Source: DATBHW01 sp035307385 (lineage in GTDB: Bacteria; Chloroflexota; Ktedonobacteria; Ktedonobacterales; DATBGS01). Taken from it: 64,000 nt of DNA. The stretch spans positions 62,001 through 126,000 of the forward strand of contig DATGID010000072.1 in NCBI GenBank assembly GCA_035307385.1. The letters are read 5' to 3'. Within the stretch, counting starts at the first letter, position 1. Every line of letters begins with the position of its first letter. Both the position numbers and the translations under genes were made by a program. Below are positions 42,495-51,296 of the stretch, one piece after another. Below the pieces are notes generated by a model. That model did not search any database, was not told where the DNA came from, and saw nothing but the letters and a program-made list of their open reading frames with translations.

Positions 42495-42874
42495 TGTGCG
42501 CCTCACTTTCAAGAAACCAGCGGCGTTTCAGTGCGGCTGGCCCAGGACCTCTTTCTCCTAGATTATACACTATCCTTATTTGAAGGACCAGGATTCCGTA
42601 GAAAACCTGACAAATGACTAGATAGAAGCAGCGCAAAGAGCGTTCCAGCCATCTGACACTTCAGATTCGCTTCCAGCGAATCATGGCCCGTCTCTTATTA
42701 CACCTGAAAGTTACCATCGGATGATGAAACATACCTGAGCACTGCCAGAAAAAGATCAGCAACCCTCGGCGGGGAAGCACAGCCAAGAGTGAGACCGCAT
42801 ACAGAGGAGCCACTCCTTGAGGGGAGCAACATCGCCTTATCGAGATGCTGCTCCCCTCAAGAGAGCGTGTATGC
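42495..42874. other. Intergenic region between tatA and acpP
   Basis: About 380 bases without a convincing gene. It holds a leftward TATAAT (42562-42567) that may serve tatA, although no good -35 sits 16-18 nt away. The strong hairpin near acpP is listed separately. Between about 42600 and 42800 I see no structured element or conserved motif; short frames there lack a ribosome site and coding bias. Confidence 0.5.
42816..42861. terminator. Hairpin downstream of acpP
   Basis: CTTGAGGGGAGCA (42816-42828) pairs perfectly with TGCTCCCCTCAAG (42849-42861), and an inner CATC/GATG can extend the stem. It begins 14 nt after the acpP stop in the direction of transcription. There is no T tract. It is likely the transcription end of the coaD-acpP region. 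Confidence 0.65.
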
Positions 42875-43120
42875 TTAGTGGAGGTGTTCTTCGATGTAGT
42901 CCTGCGCTTCGCCGACAGTTGTAATCTTTTCGGCATCTGCGTCCGAGATTTGGAGCTTAAACTCCTCTTCCAAGGACATAATCAACTCAACCAGATCAAG
43001 CGAATCAGCATTCAGGTCATCGACGAACGATGCGGTAGGAACTACCTCAGCTTCGTCCACGCCCAGTTGATCGACTATGATCTTTTTTAGTCGGTCGAAT
43101 ACGGTGTTGGATGACATCAT
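42875..43120 (-). CDS. acpP: Acyl carrier protein
   Basis: An 81-residue acidic protein with the phosphopantetheine attachment serine in LNADSLDLVELIM (DSL). Helix 1 VFDRLKKIIVDQLGVDEAEV and helix 4 EAQDYIEEHL are typical. It carries growing acyl chains for FabD and FabG, whose genes are upstream in the same block. The start overlaps the nusB stop by ATGA; the second ATG (43117) is also possible. CoaD, at 47.6 kb, makes the precursor of its prosthetic group. Confidence 0.97.
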   Translation of the reverse strand: MMSSNTVFDRLKKIIVDQLGVDEAEVVPTASFVDDLNADSLDLVELIMSLEEEFKLQISDADAEKITTVGEAQDYIEEHLH

Positions 43121-43563
43121 CTCACCTCGCTTTCCGCACCGGACGTGGGCAAGCCTTTAGCCCGGCTGAAGATTGTACCCAGAACCCCATTGACGAATCG
43201 GCTGGAAGTATCGCTCCCAAAAGTTTTGGCAAGCTCCACCGCCTCGTTGATGGCGGCCTTTGCTGGTACGGTATTATTAAACAGAATCTCGTAGATTGCA
43301 AGCCTCAAAATATTTTTATCGATCTTTGCCATCTGCTGCAACGGCCACTCCTGAGCGGCCTGCTCAATCCTGGCATCGATCTCTGGCAAATGCCCCAGCA
43401 CCCCTTGCAGCAGTTCTTTGGCAAAGTCTACCACACGCGGCGGAAGATGGCGCTGTGCAGCGTGCCGTTCCAAGACAGCATCGGCGACATGTTGAGTCGT
43501 ATCATATTCGTAAAGAGTCTGCAAGGCAATCATTCGTCCCTGCCGACGCACGCCAACGGCCAT
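43117..43563 (-). CDS. nusB: Transcription antitermination factor NusB
   Basis: A 148-residue helical protein. Seen: RRQGRMIALQTLYEYD at the N-terminus and LRLAIYEILFNNTVPAKAAINEAVELAKTFG, the conserved NusB core, with FVNGVLGTI after it. NusB with NusE binds boxA in rRNA transcripts. The AGGATGAG before the ATG is a fair SD. It overlaps acpP by 4 nt and lies 23 nt after the Asp23-like gene, a common order with Asp23 in Gram-positives and Chloroflexota. Confidence 0.95.
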   Translation of the reverse strand: MAVGVRRQGRMIALQTLYEYDTTQHVADAVLERHAAQRHLPPRVVDFAKELLQGVLGHLPEIDARIEQAAQEWPLQQMAKIDKNILRLAIYEILFNNTVPAKAAINEAVELAKTFGSDTSSRFVNGVLGTIFSRAKGLPTSGAESEVR

Positions 43564-43586
43564 CTCATCCTCGTCCCCATGCTGGG

Positions 43587-43922
43587 TCAGGCCACATCTT
43601 GAATATAAACGTTAATCTCTTTCACCGTCAAGCCAACCATATGTTCAATGGCCGCGCCGACGGCTTCCTGCACGGCTGTCGCAACCTCCACCATATTGCT
43701 GCCAGAAGCCACCACCAGATAGAGACTGGCGCTCACATCCTGATCATTCATCGCCAACGCAATCCCTCGATAGGACGCCGCGCGATCAAGGAAACGCGGG
43801 AAATGGCCTCCCACCGATGCCAGCCGAATCACGCCAGGCACTTGCAGCGCCGTCATCTCGATAATCGTCGCCAGCACCTGCCTGGCAATGCGCACCGCGC
43901 CCAGTTGCTCTGTTTCCGTCAC
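43587..43922 (-). CDS. Asp23/Gls24 family envelope stress protein
   Basis: A 111-residue protein. RIARQVLATIIEMTALQVPGVIRLA opens the domain. DVSASLYLVVASGSNMVEVATAVQEAVGAAIEHMVGLTVKEINVYIQDV is the family hallmark. The GTG start has AAAGGAG 6 nt upstream. Asp23-like proteins sit next to nusB in many bacteria and have roles in envelope homeostasis. It follows fabG by 11 nt. Confidence 0.92.
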   Translation of the reverse strand: MTETEQLGAVRIARQVLATIIEMTALQVPGVIRLASVGGHFPRFLDRAASYRGIALAMNDQDVSASLYLVVASGSNMVEVATAVQEAVGAAIEHMVGLTVKEINVYIQDVA

Positions 43923-43933
43923 GTGGCGCTCCT

Positions 43934-44722
43934 TTACAGGCCCCCCATACCCCCATCCACCACCAGCACCTGCCCGGTGACATAGCCTGCCGCCGGGGTA
44001 CAGAGAAAACTAATCACCGCCGCCACATCTTCTGGCGTGCCAATGCGGCCCAATGCGACGTGGCTCAACATTTGCTGGCGCAGTTCCTCAGGCAAATGGG
44101 CGATCATCTCCGTCTCGATCAAGCCGGGCGCTACCGCATTCACCGTAATACCGCGCGAGCCGACCTCCTGCGCCAGACTTTTGGAGAGCGCAATCACGCC
44201 CGCCTTCGCCGCTGAATAATTGGTCTGCCCGGCATTCCCCACAATGCCCGCCATCGAAGACACATTCACGATGCGCCCCCAGCGCGCCTTGAGCATCCCA
44301 CGCAGCGCTGCTTTCGCGCAGAGATAGGCCGATTTGAGATTCGTCGCCAGGACAGCGTCCCAATCTGCCTCGCTGAGGCGAATCAGCAAATTATCACGGG
44401 TCAGGCCGGCGTTGTTCACCAGAATATCAACCGAGCCAAACGCCTCAGTGGCGGCGGCAAAGAGCTTATCAATCTCGGCGCTCTGGCCGACATCGGCGGC
44501 TACAGCAAGTGCCTTGCCACCCTGCTCTTCAATCCGCGTCTGCACTTCGCTGGCTGCTTCGGCGTTCCCTTTATAATTGATGACCACCCTTGCCCCTAAG
44601 CGAGCAAGCTCTAGAGCGGTGGCGCGGCCAATGCCACGCGCGCCCCCTGTCACCAGGGCAGTCTTTCCAGCGAGCGTTGTTTGCTGCGGCTGGCCTGTCT
44701 GGCCCTTTTCGCCCTGCTCCAT
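43934..44722 (-). CDS. fabG: 3-oxoacyl-[ACP] reductase FabG
   Basis: A 262-residue SDR. TALVTGGARGIGRATALELA is the NADPH site, DILVNNAGLTRDNL the NNAG motif, and VSSMAGIVGNAGQTNYSAAKAG holds the catalytic S-Y-K. VAPGLIETEM and GRIGTPEDVAAVISFL finish the domain. ATG 44722 with GGGAGG 10 nt upstream is preferred over 44740. It reduces the ketoacyl-ACP intermediate. Between fabD and nusB in the operon; no fabF or fabH is in the window. Confidence 0.95.
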   Translation of the reverse strand: MEQGEKGQTGQPQQTTLAGKTALVTGGARGIGRATALELARLGARVVINYKGNAEAASEVQTRIEEQGGKALAVAADVGQSAEIDKLFAAATEAFGSVDILVNNAGLTRDNLLIRLSEADWDAVLATNLKSAYLCAKAALRGMLKARWGRIVNVSSMAGIVGNAGQTNYSAAKAGVIALSKSLAQEVGSRGITVNAVAPGLIETEMIAHLPEELRQQMLSHVALGRIGTPEDVAAVISFLCTPAAGYVTGQVLVVDGGMGGL

Positions 44723-44762
44723 CACGTCGCGGCCTCCCAAAAGCTGTTATCTATCACTGCTC

Positions 44763-45791
44763 TCACGCAGCTTGCACCCGTGAAAGCAACTCATCTCCCA
44801 CACGCTCAACATCGGCGGCTGCGCTGATGTTGAGCGTGGTCGCCCCTTTCACGATGCGTTTGACCAATCCAGAAAGCACCTGGCCTGGGCCAATCTCCAC
44901 AAAGAGGGTGACCCCTTGCGCAGCTAGGAATTCCACCGTCTTGACCCACTGCACCGGCGACACAATTTGCCGGGCCAGTTCCGTGCGCAGCGCGTCAGCC
45001 TCGGTAAGCGGTGTCGCGCTGATATTCGAGATCAGCGGAATCGTCGCCTCGCCCAGTGGAGCCTCCTGCACCGCCCGCGCCAGCCCTGCCGAAGCTGGTT
45101 CCATCACCGGCGAATGAAACGCCCCGCTCACCGACAACGGCATCACGCGCTTGGCTCCCCGCGCTGAGGCCAATTCCATGGCGCGCGCCAACGCCTGCTG
45201 CTCGCCAGAAATGACGACCTGTCCCGGTGAATTATAATTGGCAACGACCACGCGGCCCATCCCTGGATGTTTGCCCGCCTGCGCGCCCAACGCGGCCAGC
45301 GTTTCCTCCGTTGCCTGGGCACAGACCTCTTGCAGCGCTGCGTCATCCAGTCCAAGTACCGCCGCCATCCCGCCAGGGCACACCGTTCCCTCTTCATGCA
45401 TCAGCCGCCCACGCTCGCGCACCAGGGCCAGCGCCGCTTCCAGATCGAGCGCGCCGCTGGCAACCAGGGCAGCATACTCGCCCACGCTGTGCCCAGCCAC
45501 AGAGGCAGGCCGAAGGCGTTCGGATGCGCGCGCATTGCTCGCAACCAGATATGCTTCCAGCGCCGCCAGCAGCGCCAGGCTAACGGCAACAATGGCAGGC
45601 TGCGCATTAATCGTCTCGCGCAGCGTCTCTTCCGGTCCCTGAAAACAGAGATCAGCAAGCGCGAACCCCAGCCGACGGTCGGCGCGCTCAAACACCACGC
45701 GGGCCGCCGGAGAAGCAGCGGCAACATCCGCGCCCATCCCAACGGCCTGACTCCCCTGGCCGGGGAAAATAAAAGCGATAGGCTCGCTCAC
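44763..45791 (-). CDS. fabD: Malonyl-CoA:ACP transacylase FabD
   Basis: A 342-residue acyltransferase. FIFPGQGSQAVGMG is the first signature, SVAGHSVGEYAALVASGAL holds the nucleophile Ser (GHSVG), and AFHSPVMEPA holds the catalytic His. The GTG start lies 14 nt after rpmF. Loads malonate onto ACP. An insert around 185-200 (LAALGAQAGKHPGMGRVV) makes it slightly longer than E. coli FabD. Confidence 0.95.
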   Translation of the reverse strand: MSEPIAFIFPGQGSQAVGMGADVAAASPAARVVFERADRRLGFALADLCFQGPEETLRETINAQPAIVAVSLALLAALEAYLVASNARASERLRPASVAGHSVGEYAALVASGALDLEAALALVRERGRLMHEEGTVCPGGMAAVLGLDDAALQEVCAQATEETLAALGAQAGKHPGMGRVVVANYNSPGQVVISGEQQALARAMELASARGAKRVMPLSVSGAFHSPVMEPASAGLARAVQEAPLGEATIPLISNISATPLTEADALRTELARQIVSPVQWVKTVEFLAAQGVTLFVEIGPGQVLSGLVKRIVKGATTLNISAAADVERVGDELLSRVQAA

Positions 45792-45805
45792 GCCTCAATC
45801 TCCCT

Positions 45806-46006
45806 CTACTGGACGGCGGGGCGTTTCTCTTTGATCGGCAGCACCTGACGCCCGCGATACGTCCCACAGTTGGGGCACACATGATGCGACAGGCGTGGCT
45901 GATGACACTGCGGGCAATTAATCAGTTGCGGCAGTTTGAGATGATGATGGCTGCGCCGCTTGGCTTTGGCAGCCTTGGTCACTTTTCGTTTTGGCAGAGC
46001 GCCCAC
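45806..46006 (-). CDS. rpmF: 50S ribosomal protein L32
   Basis: A 66-residue L32. The start GALPKRKVTKAAKAKRR is typical, and zinc ligands appear in INCPQCHQPRLSHHVCPNCGTYRG (two CxxC pairs). GTG start with AGAGGAG upstream. It lies between yceD and fabD, the conserved yceD-rpmF-fab arrangement. A 17-bp hairpin precedes it. Confidence 0.96.
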   Translation of the reverse strand: MGALPKRKVTKAAKAKRRSHHHLKLPQLINCPQCHQPRLSHHVCPNCGTYRGRQVLPIKEKRPAVQ

Positions 46007-46057
46007 AATCGTTCTCCTCTATCTCTTCTCCGAAATCAGATGCACAGACAGTTCTGG

Positions 46058-46102
46058 CCCCAGGAACCAGACGCAGTATCGCCCCGCGTCTGGTTCCTGG
46101 GG
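46058..46102. repeat. 17-bp hairpin between yceD and rpmF
   Basis: CCCCAGGAACCAGACGC (46058-46074) is exactly complementary to GCGTCTGGTTCCTGGGG (46086-46102), loop 11 nt. It lies inside the yceD-rpmF gap, 52 nt before the rpmF start in the direction of transcription. There is no T run, so it may be a processing or attenuation site and not a terminator. Confidence 0.7.
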
Positions 46103-46147
46103 AGCAACGGCCCGCCCATTGTATCACACTCGCAAGAAAACCGCACC

Positions 46148-46699
46148 TTATCGCTGAGGCTGCTCTGACTCCAATGAACTCTTCAGCAGATCGCCCAGCA
46201 CGCTCAAACGCTCGTCAATCGGCGGCTGGCAATCACAGGCACCCTCATTGAGATTTTTGCCACACTGCGGGCACAATCCGGCGCAGTCTTCTTTGCAGAT
46301 CGGCTGCATCGGCAGCGCCAGCAGCAGATTCTGGCGGATTGCCTCGCGCAGATCAAGCTGATGGTTCTGATCGATGGGGAAGATCAGTTCATTATCGCTT
46401 TGTGGCAGCGAAAGGCCCGTCACCACGTCAATGGTAGGATAAAACTGCTCCTCCAGATGAAAGGAGATCGGCAGCGTAAACATATCCAGGCAGCGCACAC
46501 AGCTTAATTCAACCAGAGCCTCAACCGGGCCATCCACCAGGATGCCCTGATTAGTGCGGCGCATGCGCAAGCGCCCGGTGACGGGGCCAGCCAGCTTGAC
46601 ATCCTCGTCTTCCAGATTCAATTCATCCGCATTATCAAGCTCAACGACTTGCGTCGCGCCCACCTGGGCTTTCAAAAGTTGGGCAACGTTATAGATCAT
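46148..46699 (-). CDS. YceD family protein (DUF177)
   Basis: A 183-residue protein. LKAQVGATQVVELDN, RMRRTNQGILVDGPVEALVELSC and the cysteine pairs VELSCVRCLDMF and CKEDCAGLCPQCGKNL mark DUF177/YceD. Its conserved position before rpmF links it to ribosome assembly or 23S rRNA metabolism in plants and bacteria. The ATG is preceded by GGGGGGAG. It follows the coiled-coil gene by 92 nt. Confidence 0.93.
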   Translation of the reverse strand: MIYNVAQLLKAQVGATQVVELDNADELNLEDEDVKLAGPVTGRLRMRRTNQGILVDGPVEALVELSCVRCLDMFTLPISFHLEEQFYPTIDVVTGLSLPQSDNELIFPIDQNHQLDLREAIRQNLLLALPMQPICKEDCAGLCPQCGKNLNEGACDCQPPIDERLSVLGDLLKSSLESEQPQR

Positions 46700-46791
46700 T
46701 TTTCTCCCCCCATTCTCCTGGGAGAACCAACAGGAATAGGCACATGCCCATTCATTATATCTGGCGCCGCGCCAAATGGCAAGCGGTCTTC

Positions 46792-47502
46792 TTAGTTTCT
46801 GCGCTGCGAGAATGGTTTCTGTTCGCCGACATGCGACGGTTCCTCAGCCGCAGGTTGTCTCAAAGGCGCGCTCGCACGTTGAGCGATCGTTGGTGACGCT
46901 GGCGGAAACTCATCACGCATTGCGCGCCGGGGAGCCATGCGCGCAGCGCCCTCTTCCGGCCAGGCGGTCTCCGTTTCCGCCTCTTCTTCCTCGCGCTGCA
47001 ACATCGCCTCTTCCGGCTCCTCTTCTTCGCCTTCCTGGGCGCGCACATTCAGGGTTTGCAGGCCCATCTGCACGCTCAGAATGGTTTGTTCAAGGCGCGT
47101 CTGCAAGTTCGTCAGTTCTTCTTCCAGACCATGCAGCGTATCCGCCGCGTAGGCGTCAGCGCCATCGCGAAGCTGGCGCGCGCGCTCCTCCGCGTCGCGT
47201 TCAATTTCATTGGCACGCTCGGTTGCCACCAGCACCATCTTCTCATCGTTGATGAGCCGATCAGCCTCCTCGCGGGCGGCGGCAATAATGCGGCTGGCTT
47301 CAGCCTGGGCCTGGGCCAATAACCGCTCGCGCTCTTGATGCACCCGACGCGCCTGCTTGATTTCTTCGGGCACAGCGGCGCGCATCTGATCGATCATCTG
47401 GAGCACTTCTTGCTCGCGCACCAGCACCCGATTGGTCATTGGCATCCGTTGGCTGCTGGTGATAAGGTTTTCAAGGCGATCTACCAGAGCGAGAATTTCC
47501 AC
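46792..47502 (-). CDS. Coiled-coil protein (DivIVA/ATP-synthase-b-like helix)
   Basis: A 236-residue protein from a GTG start at 47502 with AAGGAGG 6 nt upstream (a longer frame to 47580 would enter coaD's downstream edge). MEILALVDRLENLITSS, then LVREQEVLQMIDQMRAAVPEEIKQARRV, and a long helical stretch to about residue 155 (AQAEASRIIAAAREEADRLI). The last 70 residues are Glu/Arg-rich and disordered. In related genomes a similar gene sits between coaD and yceD; function is not established. A cytoskeletal or divisome scaffold is speculation. Confidence 0.78.
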   Translation of the reverse strand: MEILALVDRLENLITSSQRMPMTNRVLVREQEVLQMIDQMRAAVPEEIKQARRVHQERERLLAQAQAEASRIIAAAREEADRLINDEKMVLVATERANEIERDAEERARQLRDGADAYAADTLHGLEEELTNLQTRLEQTILSVQMGLQTLNVRAQEGEEEEPEEAMLQREEEEAETETAWPEEGAARMAPRRAMRDEFPPASPTIAQRASAPLRQPAAEEPSHVGEQKPFSQRRN

Positions 47503-47582
47503 AATGACCCTCCTTGCCACCAGCCGGGGAGCAGCGCGCACAGCCGCTGACGGCCCGCTAGAAGAGAAAATCAGGAACATCC

Positions 47583-48092
47583 CTACTGGGCAAACTTCCT
47601 CTGCAATGCCTGTGCCACCCCCGTGGGCACAAATCCATCCAGATCGCCGCCCAACTTCGCTACCTCTTTGAGCAGGCTGGAACTGAGGAAAAGCAGGCGT
47701 GGCTCCGTCACCATCAGCATCACCTCGATCTCCGGCGCCAGGTTACGATTCATCAGCGCCTGCTGAAATTCAGCCTCGAAATCCTGCACAGCGCGCAGCC
47801 CCTTCACAATCAACTGCGCGCCAACCCGACGCGCGTATTCCACCGTCAACCCCTCAAACGACTCCACCCGGATATTGTGCAGCCCCTTTTCGGCAACCGT
47901 CTCCTGCCAGAGTTGAACGCGCTCCTCCGTCGTAAAGAGCAGTTTCTTTGCGGGCGTGGAGAACACCCCAATCACCAGCTCATCAACCACCCGCGCCGCA
48001 CGGGTCGCAATGTCCAGATGCCCATTAGTCACCGGGTCAAACGTCCCCGGATAGACGGCAATCAGTGGCCGCCGCGAACTGCCTGCGTTCAC
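47583..48092 (-). CDS. coaD: Pantetheine-phosphate adenylyltransferase
   Basis: A 169-residue nucleotidyltransferase. IAVYPGTFDPVTNGHLDIATRAA carries the T/HxGH-type motif, and FLSSSLLKEVAKLGGDLDGFVP holds the ISSS-like loop. Makes dephospho-CoA. GTG start with GAGGGA upstream. It leads the group coaD - coiled-coil - yceD - rpmF - fabD - fabG - Asp23 - nusB - acpP. Its usual partner rsmD lies 13 kb away. Confidence 0.96.
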   Translation of the reverse strand: MNAGSSRRPLIAVYPGTFDPVTNGHLDIATRAARVVDELVIGVFSTPAKKLLFTTEERVQLWQETVAEKGLHNIRVESFEGLTVEYARRVGAQLIVKGLRAVQDFEAEFQQALMNRNLAPEIEVMLMVTEPRLLFLSSSLLKEVAKLGGDLDGFVPTGVAQALQRKFAQ

Positions 48093-48245
48093 ACTCTATC
48101 CCTCTTTCGCAGTAGCGTTTCAGCAGATACACAACGCCCCCACGCACCAGCGCGCCAGAGGCATCGGGGGTATGTGCTCTCGTTGTATTAAACCATATGG
48201 TTCCTGGCCTGTCTATCATCCCTTCAGAGGCGCACATGGCGGCTT

Positions 48246-48292
48246 ACGTGCAGCGTCGCCTTCCCCCTGTGAGGGAAGGCGACGCTGTACGT
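48246..48292. terminator. Hairpin downstream of recG
   Basis: ACGTGCAGCGTCGCCTTCCC (48246-48265) pairs with 48273-48292 across a 7-nt loop with a single G-T wobble, giving a 20-bp stem. It starts 12 nt past the recG stop. No long T run. Likely ends the recG transcript before coaD. Confidence 0.75.
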
Positions 48293-48303
48293 GTTCATCG
48301 GCC

Positions 48304-51231
48304 TTAGTGGCCGACAAAGCGGCTCCAGAAGGTTGCCACACGCTCGCGCAGCAGCCGATGTTCGTGTTTTTGCAGATACGCATCGCTAGACCAGAGCCAT
48401 TCGGCCTGGGCGCGCGCCACCTCCAGCAGCCGGGTATCCGCCAGATTGGCGACGCGCAGTTCTGGTAAGCCGCTCTGGCGCGTGCCAAAAAAGTCGCCAG
48501 GGCCGCGCAGCTTCAGGTCTTCCTCGGCCAGCGTGAAGCCGTTGGTGGTGCGCTCGATCACGCTCAGGCGCTCCTGTGCCTGCGGGCCAGACCCCTCGCT
48601 GAGCACATAGCAATAGGATTGATGCTCACCGCGCCCGACGCGCCCGCGAAACTGATGCAACTGCGACAAACCGAACCGATCAGCGTCCTCAATCGCCATC
48701 ACCGTCGCATTGGGCACATCCACGCCCACTTCGACGACAGCCGTCGCGACCAAGACATCCAGTTCGCCATCGCGGAAGCGCCGCATCACCTGTTCCTTTT
48801 CGCTGGCCTTCAGCCCGCCATGCACCAGCCCCAGCCGCAGCGTCGGAAATACCTGGGTGCGCAGCCGCTCATACTCGACGACGGCGGCCTTCACATCCTC
48901 CAGCGTTTCCGACTCCTCAATCAAGGGGCAGATCACATACGCCTGGCGGCTCTGGGCCACCTGCTCAGCAATGACGTGGTAGGCTTCCGCACGCCGCGTG
49001 CCGGAACGCCAGCGCGTGATGACGGGTTGGCGTCCCTGCGGCATTTCATCCAGCGTCGAAATATCCAGATCGCCGTAGAGCGTCAGCGCAAGCGTGCGGG
49101 GGATAGGCGTCGCCGTCATCACCAGCATATGCGGATTGTAGCCCTTCTGGCGCAGGGCATCGCGCTGTTCGACGCCAAAGCGGTGCTGCTCGTCGACCAC
49201 CACAAAGCCCAACCGCGCAAACGTCACGCCCTCCTGGATGAGCGCGTGCGTGCCAACGACCACCATCGCCTCGCCCGATTCCGCCGCCGCCAGCATCGTA
49301 GCGCGTTCGCGCTGGCGCTGGCTGCCAACCAGCAAAGCGACCCGAATGCCAAACGGCTCCAGCAGCCGCGACACCGTGCGATAGTGCTGCTCGGCCAGAA
49401 TTTCGGTCGGAGCCATCAGCACGCCCTGCAAGCCATTGGCTGCCGCCGTCAACAGCGCCGCCGCCGCCACCACCGTCTTGCCCGACCCGACATCGCCTTG
49501 CAGCAGGCGAATCATCGGCTGCGCGCGGCCCAGGTCGGCCAGAATCTCGGTAATCACCCGCCGCTGCGCCCTGGTAAACTTGAAGGGCAGCGCCGACTCA
49601 AACGGCGTATCAATCGAGACCGGCCACAATCCTCCCCCCAGCGGTCGCTCATTGGCTGGCAGACGCGAACCCTCTGTCGAAGCTGGCGGCAAGAGCGGCG
49701 CTCGCTGCTCTGAGGCATTATTTATCGACGTAGAGCTTCCATCCGGCGGTGGCGCATCTGTTGGCACAGAGGAAAGTTTTGCTGCCAGCAGCGCGGCCTC
49801 AGATGTATCTACCGTCTCGAACATCTGCTGCAGGTCTACCTTCAGCGCGATGCCTTCCGCGCCGCTGCGCCATTCCGCGCGACGGGCCAGCATGCCTAGC
49901 TGAATCAGAAAGAGTTCATCGAAGGCCAGCCGTCGCCGGGCATGGACCAGCTTCGTCTCATTTTCAGGAAAGTGATACTGGCTGATCGCCTGCGGCAAAG
50001 ACGGCAGCCCAACCCGCGAACGAATCGTGCCAGGCAGATATTCCGGCAGCAGTTCGGCACAGCGATCCACTGCCCATTTGGTGTAGCGCCGCAGCGCCTT
50101 GGCGTTCAGCCCTTCGGTCAAGGTATAGATGGGGACCAGCCGCCCCGTGTTCACCAGGTCGCCTTGCTCTGGCAGTTCGTGGCTGCGCACGTTAAACTCA
50201 ACCTTGTTGCCGAAGCGCTGCTTCACGCCCGTCAGCACGATATAGCTGCCGCGCGTCAACTGCTTGAGCAGATAGGGCTGGTTAAACCAGGTAGCGCGAA
50301 TCTGGCCGGTCTCGTCCGAGACGCGGGCGACGGTGCGTACCCGGCCACCAGCGCTGCGCAGATTCTGCACCTCCCAGATCATGCCCATGATCGTCACCAC
50401 CTGCTCCAGCGGAATCGTCGCGATCTTTTCCAGCTTGCTGTAGTCGTGGTGTTCGCGCGGAAAAAACCAGAGCAAATCCTGCACCGTGTGAATGCCCAGA
50501 CGATGCAGCTTCGCCGCCTGCGATGAGCCAACCCCTGGCACGGCGGTCACCTGCGCCGACAACAGAAAATGGCTGTCCACCGCCATCTGGCCGCCGTCAG
50601 TTTCTTGTTCGCCTTGCTCTGGCTCATCGGCGGCTTCAGATGGCGCAGCAAAGGCAGATTCATCAAATTGATTCGACAAATCAATCAGATGGCGGCTGCC
50701 AATCACCGGCGAAGAAACCGGCCTACGCGCGGGCACATCCCACGGCGCAGCCTCTTGCGACACATCGCCTGGAACAATAGCTGGCACTGGCGCCGCTTCC
50801 AGAGGAAGGCTATCTTTTGTGGGAGCAGGCTGCGGCGCTGCCGTGCGCCTACGCTCATCGGATGTCGGAAGCACGCGCGCGCTGGGAGCCGCAGCCGTTG
50901 GGCGCGCGGCAGACTGCGCGGGGAGTGCTGTTGCCGGTGGCGTGTCAGCCGCCTGCCCGCCGAGTCTGGCGAGCGCCGCGCGCACACGCGCGGCGCGCTG
51001 CATCGGGTCGAGGGTATGATAATCCTGCAATAAGTGCTGGATGGTCTGCTCAACCGGCGGCGCGCCAGTGGCATCGGTCAAGGCGCCAGCAAGCCGCAAC
51101 TTCTCAACTTCCTCGGTCCAGCGTGCTACAAAAGCCTCCAGCCCCCCAGGTCGTACCGTTTGATCGGTATGGCCCTGTCGCTGTTCATGGAGGAGAATCT
51201 TTCGAGCCTTCTCAATGACCGGTGGTAGCAC
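48304..51231 (-). CDS. recG: ATP-dependent DNA helicase RecG
   Basis: A 975-residue helicase, about 280 longer than E. coli RecG. The wedge/OB region starts near 225 (VTAVPGVGSSQAAKLHRLGIHTVQDLLWFFPREHHDYSK). The motor has LQGDVGSGKTVVAAAALL (Walker A), VDEQHRFGVEQRD (DEQH), MTATPIPRTLALTLYGDLD and QLHQFRGRVGRGEHQSYCY (motif VI). The first ~215 residues are mostly disordered and Pro/Ala-rich, and a ~60-residue low-complexity insert lies between wedge and motor. It regresses stalled forks. GTG start with AAAGGGG upstream. Confidence 0.95.
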   Translation of the reverse strand: MLPPVIEKARKILLHEQRQGHTDQTVRPGGLEAFVARWTEEVEKLRLAGALTDATGAPPVEQTIQHLLQDYHTLDPMQRAARVRAALARLGGQAADTPPATALPAQSAARPTAAAPSARVLPTSDERRRTAAPQPAPTKDSLPLEAAPVPAIVPGDVSQEAAPWDVPARRPVSSPVIGSRHLIDLSNQFDESAFAAPSEAADEPEQGEQETDGGQMAVDSHFLLSAQVTAVPGVGSSQAAKLHRLGIHTVQDLLWFFPREHHDYSKLEKIATIPLEQVVTIMGMIWEVQNLRSAGGRVRTVARVSDETGQIRATWFNQPYLLKQLTRGSYIVLTGVKQRFGNKVEFNVRSHELPEQGDLVNTGRLVPIYTLTEGLNAKALRRYTKWAVDRCAELLPEYLPGTIRSRVGLPSLPQAISQYHFPENETKLVHARRRLAFDELFLIQLGMLARRAEWRSGAEGIALKVDLQQMFETVDTSEAALLAAKLSSVPTDAPPPDGSSTSINNASEQRAPLLPPASTEGSRLPANERPLGGGLWPVSIDTPFESALPFKFTRAQRRVITEILADLGRAQPMIRLLQGDVGSGKTVVAAAALLTAAANGLQGVLMAPTEILAEQHYRTVSRLLEPFGIRVALLVGSQRQRERATMLAAAESGEAMVVVGTHALIQEGVTFARLGFVVVDEQHRFGVEQRDALRQKGYNPHMLVMTATPIPRTLALTLYGDLDISTLDEMPQGRQPVITRWRSGTRRAEAYHVIAEQVAQSRQAYVICPLIEESETLEDVKAAVVEYERLRTQVFPTLRLGLVHGGLKASEKEQVMRRFRDGELDVLVATAVVEVGVDVPNATVMAIEDADRFGLSQLHQFRGRVGRGEHQSYCYVLSEGSGPQAQERLSVIERTTNGFTLAEEDLKLRGPGDFFGTRQSGLPELRVANLADTRLLEVARAQAEWLWSSDAYLQKHEHRLLRERVATFWSRFVGH

Positions 51232-51296
51232 GCACGCATCCCCTTTCTCACTTCTAGCCGCGAACCTGCGGATTGGATGAGAACCACACCAGCGGC

